This document shows, one piece after another, positions 8,401 through 10,777 of a DNA stretch of 10,777 nt; positions within the stretch are counted from its first letter, which is position 1; every line of letters starts with the position of its first letter. The notes beneath the pieces are model-generated. The model saw nothing but the letters and a program-made list of their open reading frames with translations, did no database searches and had not been told where the DNA came from. A program made the translations under genes and the position numbers. Location of the stretch: contig CAZBBA010000108.1 in assembly GCA_964490015.1 (NCBI GenBank), positions 1-10,777 of the forward strand. The letters run 5' to 3'. The stretch is from Perlabentimonas sp964490015 (GTDB taxonomy: Bacteria > Bacteroidota > Bacteroidia > Bacteroidales > Tenuifilaceae).

Positions 8401-8618
8401 CCCTGGGTTATACCCTGCCAAACGATATACTGAAAAAGGTTAGTATTGAAAACCTAAGATTTTATGCTAGCGCATACAACGTATTCCTTTGGACTAACTA
8501 CACTGGTTTCGACCCCGAGGTATCGACCCGAAGAAAAACACCTCTTACACCTGGTGTTGACTACTCGGCATATCCCAGGAGCCGTTCCATTGTATTTGGT
8601 ATGAATTTTAGTTTTTAA
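5421..8618 (+). CDS. SusC/RagA family TonB-dependent outer-membrane transporter
   Basis: Outer-membrane beta-barrel that imports glycan fragments with TonB/ExbBD energy, working with the SusD lipoprotein encoded next to it. The 1,065 residues are within the family's usual range. A Sec signal spans about 1-28 (hydrophobic 13-24, cleavage near WGQ). A carboxypeptidase-regulatory-like domain follows at about 31-103 (VKGNVKDEFGDNMPGVNV, GNYTIEAP, IGYKSLTV). The TonB-box region is DEIVVIGY (109-116). The plug at about 118-235 contains the SusC/RagA signature LKDASSTAIYGSRGANGVI (210-228). The rest is the 22-strand-type barrel and ends in FGMNFSF with a terminal aromatic residue as expected for BAM-dependent assembly. 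There is no STN domain before the carboxypeptidase-like domain, so anti-sigma signalling is not expected, which agrees with control by the HTCS. The start at 5421 gives a complete signal peptide; the ATG at 5414 is out of frame. Substrate specificity cannot be read from the sequence; pectic oligosaccharide is inferred from the lyase. Confidence 0.98.
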   Translation: MKLLHFNKAFRPTLILCAMLFSGYSLWGQTISVKGNVKDEFGDNMPGVNVIVTGTQVGAVTTSDGNYTIEAPINGSLTFSFIGYKSLTVPVQGRTVIDVVLQSDILGLDEIVVIGYATQQRRDITGSVASVRGDELKTKPISNISEALTGKLAGVQITTTEGSPDAEVRIRVRGGGSITGDNTPLYIVDGFPVESISDISPADIESIDVLKDASSTAIYGSRGANGVIIVTTKRGAEGRITVRYDAYTGFKKIAKTLDVLSLHDYAMWQYERSLLDNSPDEYTDYFGNFQDIDLYLDAPGNDWQKLAFGRTGTSFNHNLNISGGTELFKYSFSYSNLTDKAIMQMSGFRRDNLSLNLTNKPNKKVTLDFSLRYSDTQIEGGGTNEQNEISTADSRLKDAMLYPSIPVSGLTDATETDQEFNLNNPLVSLADNNRFQKRTTYNLNASLNWNIIDNLRFRTDIGMDDYKYNNDRFYGLTTYYIKNVPSGENQGKPALVMAKMARTTYRNTNTLNYNFKDLLPEAHSLNILVGQEYILREQELLNTIVHGIDKGFDFQDARSLSAFGSAYTIDNFYSPNDILFSFFGRANYDFRSRYLFSGTFRADGSSKFSKGNRWGYFPSAAVAWRLSDESFMEFSRSWFNDIKLRLSYGTAGNNNIPTGQLVQGLEVRSTTWVNGFGSFWAASKTMANPDLKWETTVTRNVGLDLTALRGRITASFEGYINSTKDLLILAPTPGTGYDNQYRNMGETENKGIEAMITWIAIDKPKYGLTISGNIGFNKNRVVSLGSVDEIYAESGWASTEIGQDFLVMTGLSVGTMWGYKNDGRYEVSDFEGYDGNNWVLKPGVVDSSPVVGTLRPGSMKLMNMTEGDNIVNIEDRVIIGEANPLHTGGFTINGRAYGFDMSAAFNWSYGNDIYNANKVEYTSTSKYHSRNMITIMEEGERWTNLLPDGTISNDPDELAAMNTNTTMWSPYMSRFVFSDWAVEDGSFLRLNTLTLGYTLPNDILKKVSIENLRFYASAYNVFLWTNYTGFDPEVSTRRKTPLTPGVDYSAYPRSRSIVFGMNFSF

Positions 8619-8628
8619 TGCATTAAAA
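8613..8628. repeat. Perfect 16-bp palindrome over the susC stop codon
   Basis: TTTTAATGCATTAAAA is self-complementary along its full length. It contains the susC stop TAA (8616-8618), and its last base is the A of an ATG at 8628-8630, one of two possible susD starts. At the DNA level it is a possible binding site; in RNA it could form a stem only by closing part of the centre, or an intermolecular duplex. It may influence coupling or relative expression of susC and susD. Role unproven. Confidence 0.4.
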
Positions 8629-8636
8629 TGCGAATT

Positions 8637-10427
8637 ATGAAAAAATTACTATATATCCTTTTTGCCTTATCGCTGGTTGGAGTGATAAGCTCATGCGAGG
8701 ATCTGCTGGATGCACCAGAGAAATCGTCGCTCGATGAGTCGGTTGTGTTCTCAAACCCAACATTGGCCGAGGGAGCCGTTGCCGGCATTATCCAATCTTT
8801 CTGCGAAACCAACTCGTACCGTGGTAGATACCTTGTTTACTACGGAATTAATACCGATGCTGAGGTTCGTAATGGATTACGTGATGTTAACCACGATGGA
8901 TCGCGTTTGGCCAACTACAACACCGTTTCAACTAACGGCCAAATGAATACCGACAACAACGCTTGGGCAAAGTTTTACGAGGGTATCGAAAGGGCAAATA
9001 TTGCCATTAGGGGCTTACGCAACCATGGCAATGTTCAATCTAATCCACATCTTGCCCATATACTTGGCGAAGTGCTAACCCTAAGAGCTGTTGTTTACTC
9101 CGATTTAATTAAGGGCTGGGGTGATGTTCCCGCACGTTTCGAACCCGTTACCGGCGAAACAGCCAACCTACCCCGCGTTGATAGAGATATAATCTACAAG
9201 CAACTTCTCGACGACCTAGCCGAAGCCGCCGAGCTGGTAGGCTGGCCAAATGAAACTCCCTACACCACATCCACCGAGAGGATAAACAAGGCTTTTGTTA
9301 AGGGGCTACGTGCTCGCATTGCCCTTGCTGCCGGTGGTTATGCTCAAAGGAATTTGAGTGCAACTGATAACCAAATTCGCCAAAGCAATATGCTCGACCG
9401 CACCGAGATGTACACCATTGCAAAAAATGAGTGCCTCGATGTTATTAATAGCGGTAAGGCCAGATTGCAGGGCTTTGAGGAGGTTTTCAGGGCTCTTCAC
9501 GGCGAGAAACTTATTGCTGGCAATGAGATCCTTTGGGAAATTCCATTTAGTGAGGGTCGTGGTCGTGTAATTTTTGACCTTGGTGTAAGACATACCAACA
9601 TTGATAAGTACACCGGACAAAACCGTGGAGGTACCAACGGGCCAAATCCCATTATGTTCTACGAGTACGAGGTTGACGACGCTCGTCGTGATGTTACCTG
9701 CGTTCCCTACGAGTGGACCGATGGTATTCAGGTACCCACCAATAATGGCCGTTGGATGTTTGGTAAGTATCGCTACGAGTGGTTATTCCAGGAGAACGGC
9801 AGGCGCGTTACATCCACTAACGACGATGGTCTAAACTGGCTATACATGCGCTACTCCGACATTCTGCTTATGGCTGCCGAGGCAATTAACGACCTCGATG
9901 GTCCTGGCGCTGCTGCTCCTTACCTAAGAGAAGTTCGCCAGAGAGCATTCCCTGGCAACACAGCAAAGGTTGATGCATTTATGACTCAAGTATCTGCGAG
10001 TAAAGAGGCTTTCTTTAATGCCATTGTTGATGAGCGCGCACTTGAGTTCACCGGTGAGATGCTCCGCAAGGGCGACCTTATTCGTTGGAACCTGTTAGAA
10101 ACCAAACTTAACGAGGCCAAAACTAAGCTTCAAGCATTGGAAAACAGAACTGGCAAGTACGCCAATTTGCCAGCCAGGATATACTACCGCACCGCTGCCG
10201 ATGGCGAAACGGTTGAAATATATGGACTAAACTATGGTGAAACGGATGCTATTGGTGAAACACTAGGGTATACCCAAAATAAAACGTGGGTTATCACCTC
10301 ATCGTCCGAAACAACCACATTCTGGGATGCCCTTTATCAGGGTAGTCCAAATGCGCAGCAGTACTGGCCCGTTTGGCAATACTTTATCGATACTAGCAAT
10401 GGACAACTCAACAACGATGCGTTTTAA
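8637..10427 (+). CDS. SusD/RagB family glycan-binding lipoprotein
   Basis: Cell-surface lipoprotein that binds glycan and caps the SusC barrel, delivering substrate to it. The 596 residues from 8637 carry a lipoprotein signal, MKKLLYILFALSLVG, then lipobox ISSC with Cys20. The acidic residues after it (CEDLLD) are of the kind linked to surface export in Bacteroidota. The N-terminal SusD region includes LTLRAVVYSDLIKGWGDVP (148-166), the usual 'RA..y..L...yGdvP' block, and LPRVDRDIIYKQLLDDLAEA (178-197). The C-terminal RagB region includes YMRYSDILLMAAEAIND (403-419), ERALEFTGEMLRKGDLIRWN (466-485), and YWPVWQYF near the end. An alternative start at 8628 would add only Met-Arg-Ile. I prefer 8637 because it gives a standard MKK signal, but the evidence does not exclude 8628. 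The gene follows susC by 18 bases, so the two are almost surely cotranscribed. Ligand: inferred pectic glycan. Confidence 0.97.
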   Translation: MKKLLYILFALSLVGVISSCEDLLDAPEKSSLDESVVFSNPTLAEGAVAGIIQSFCETNSYRGRYLVYYGINTDAEVRNGLRDVNHDGSRLANYNTVSTNGQMNTDNNAWAKFYEGIERANIAIRGLRNHGNVQSNPHLAHILGEVLTLRAVVYSDLIKGWGDVPARFEPVTGETANLPRVDRDIIYKQLLDDLAEAAELVGWPNETPYTTSTERINKAFVKGLRARIALAAGGYAQRNLSATDNQIRQSNMLDRTEMYTIAKNECLDVINSGKARLQGFEEVFRALHGEKLIAGNEILWEIPFSEGRGRVIFDLGVRHTNIDKYTGQNRGGTNGPNPIMFYEYEVDDARRDVTCVPYEWTDGIQVPTNNGRWMFGKYRYEWLFQENGRRVTSTNDDGLNWLYMRYSDILLMAAEAINDLDGPGAAAPYLREVRQRAFPGNTAKVDAFMTQVSASKEAFFNAIVDERALEFTGEMLRKGDLIRWNLLETKLNEAKTKLQALENRTGKYANLPARIYYRTAADGETVEIYGLNYGETDAIGETLGYTQNKTWVITSSSETTTFWDALYQGSPNAQQYWPVWQYFIDTSNGQLNNDAF

Positions 10428-10461
10428 TTACTGGTAGCATTAACCTTTAAATGTAAAAACA

Positions 10462-10777
10462 ATGAACAAGCTAATTAAACGATTCTTCTACATAGCAAGC
10501 ATATTGGCGGTAACATTTACCGCTGGTTGCACCGACGACCTCCCCGAGGAGATCACGCAACTTCAGGTCGATCGGCTTTTCTCCCCCACCGACATTGAAG
10601 CGATGATAGTAAACCAAACCTCGGTTAGGTTAAAGTGGAATGCAGTGAAACATGCGGACTCTTATATCATCGAGATTTTCGAGAATGGAAATCTAAATTT
10701 CGAGGGAACTCCTGTGGTAACCAAATCGGACGTTACTTTTAGCCAGCTTCCCATAACCATTAGTGGTTTTGGCGGCG
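10462..10777 (+). CDS. SusE-position surface lipoprotein with Fn3-like start, 3'-partial
   Basis: An open frame runs from the ATG at 10462 off the window end (105 codons visible). It begins MNKLIKRFFYIASILAV with a lipobox-like TAGC (Cys23) and acidic residues after the cysteine (TDDLPEE), which suggests a surface lipoprotein. Residues about 46-105 (SVRLKWNAVKHADSYIIEIF) look like the first strands of a fibronectin type III-like beta-sandwich. In the preceding stretch, LFSPTDIEAMI resembles, from memory, the N-terminus of lipoproteins with DUF4957/DUF5123 regions next to susD genes in pectin PULs. That assignment cannot be tested here because the diagnostic C-terminal part is missing. A SusE/SusF-like glycan-binding role is the main alternative. 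The gene lies 34 bases after the susD stop, behind an A-rich leader (TAAAAACA), so it probably belongs to the same operon. Confidence 0.8.
   Translation, partial: MNKLIKRFFYIASILAVTFTAGCTDDLPEEITQLQVDRLFSPTDIEAMIVNQTSVRLKWNAVKHADSYIIEIFENGNLNFEGTPVVTKSDVTFSQLPITISGFGG

Overview
The window is part of a polysaccharide utilization locus (PUL) from a member of the Bacteroidota, most likely a Bacteroidales-type polysaccharide degrader. The phylum call rests on three things: a hybrid two-component system (HTCS) fused to an AraC-type DNA-binding domain, a SusC/SusD outer-membrane pair, and A-rich translation starts with no evident Shine-Dalgarno sequence. I cannot fix the genus from sequence alone.

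Layout, all on the + strand: (1) 2-3868, an HTCS sensor/regulator whose 5' end lies upstream of the window; (2) 3869-3973, a 105-bp spacer rich in dyad symmetry; (3) 3974-5341, a family 1 (PL1-type) pectate lyase made as a lipoprotein; (4) 5342-5420, an AT-rich leader; (5) 5421-8618, a SusC/RagA-type TonB-dependent transporter; (6) 8637-10427, a SusD/RagB-type lipoprotein, only 18 bases after susC; (7) 10462 to the window end, the start of a further lipoprotein in the 'SusE position', cut off by the window edge. No RNA gene, CRISPR array, insertion sequence or phage gene was seen. The minus-strand reading frames are shadows of the + strand genes.

Inferred working model: the periplasmic propeller of the HTCS senses a pectin-derived oligosaccharide, phosphate passes from His to the fused receiver Asp, and the AraC domain activates the downstream operon. 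SusD and the third lipoprotein capture pectic glycan at the cell surface, SusC imports the fragments with TonB energy, and the lyase cleaves the polygalacturonate backbone. Pectin/homogalacturonan as substrate is inferred from the single lyase. The downstream enzymes expected for oligogalacturonide breakdown are not in the window.

I found no wholly new system. The observations most worth a second look are the cluster of inverted repeats between the regulator and the lyase, a perfect 16-bp palindrome across the susC stop / susD start, the unusual sensor-to-kinase linker of the HTCS, a predicted difference in lipoprotein topology between the lyase and the binding proteins, and the third lipoprotein.
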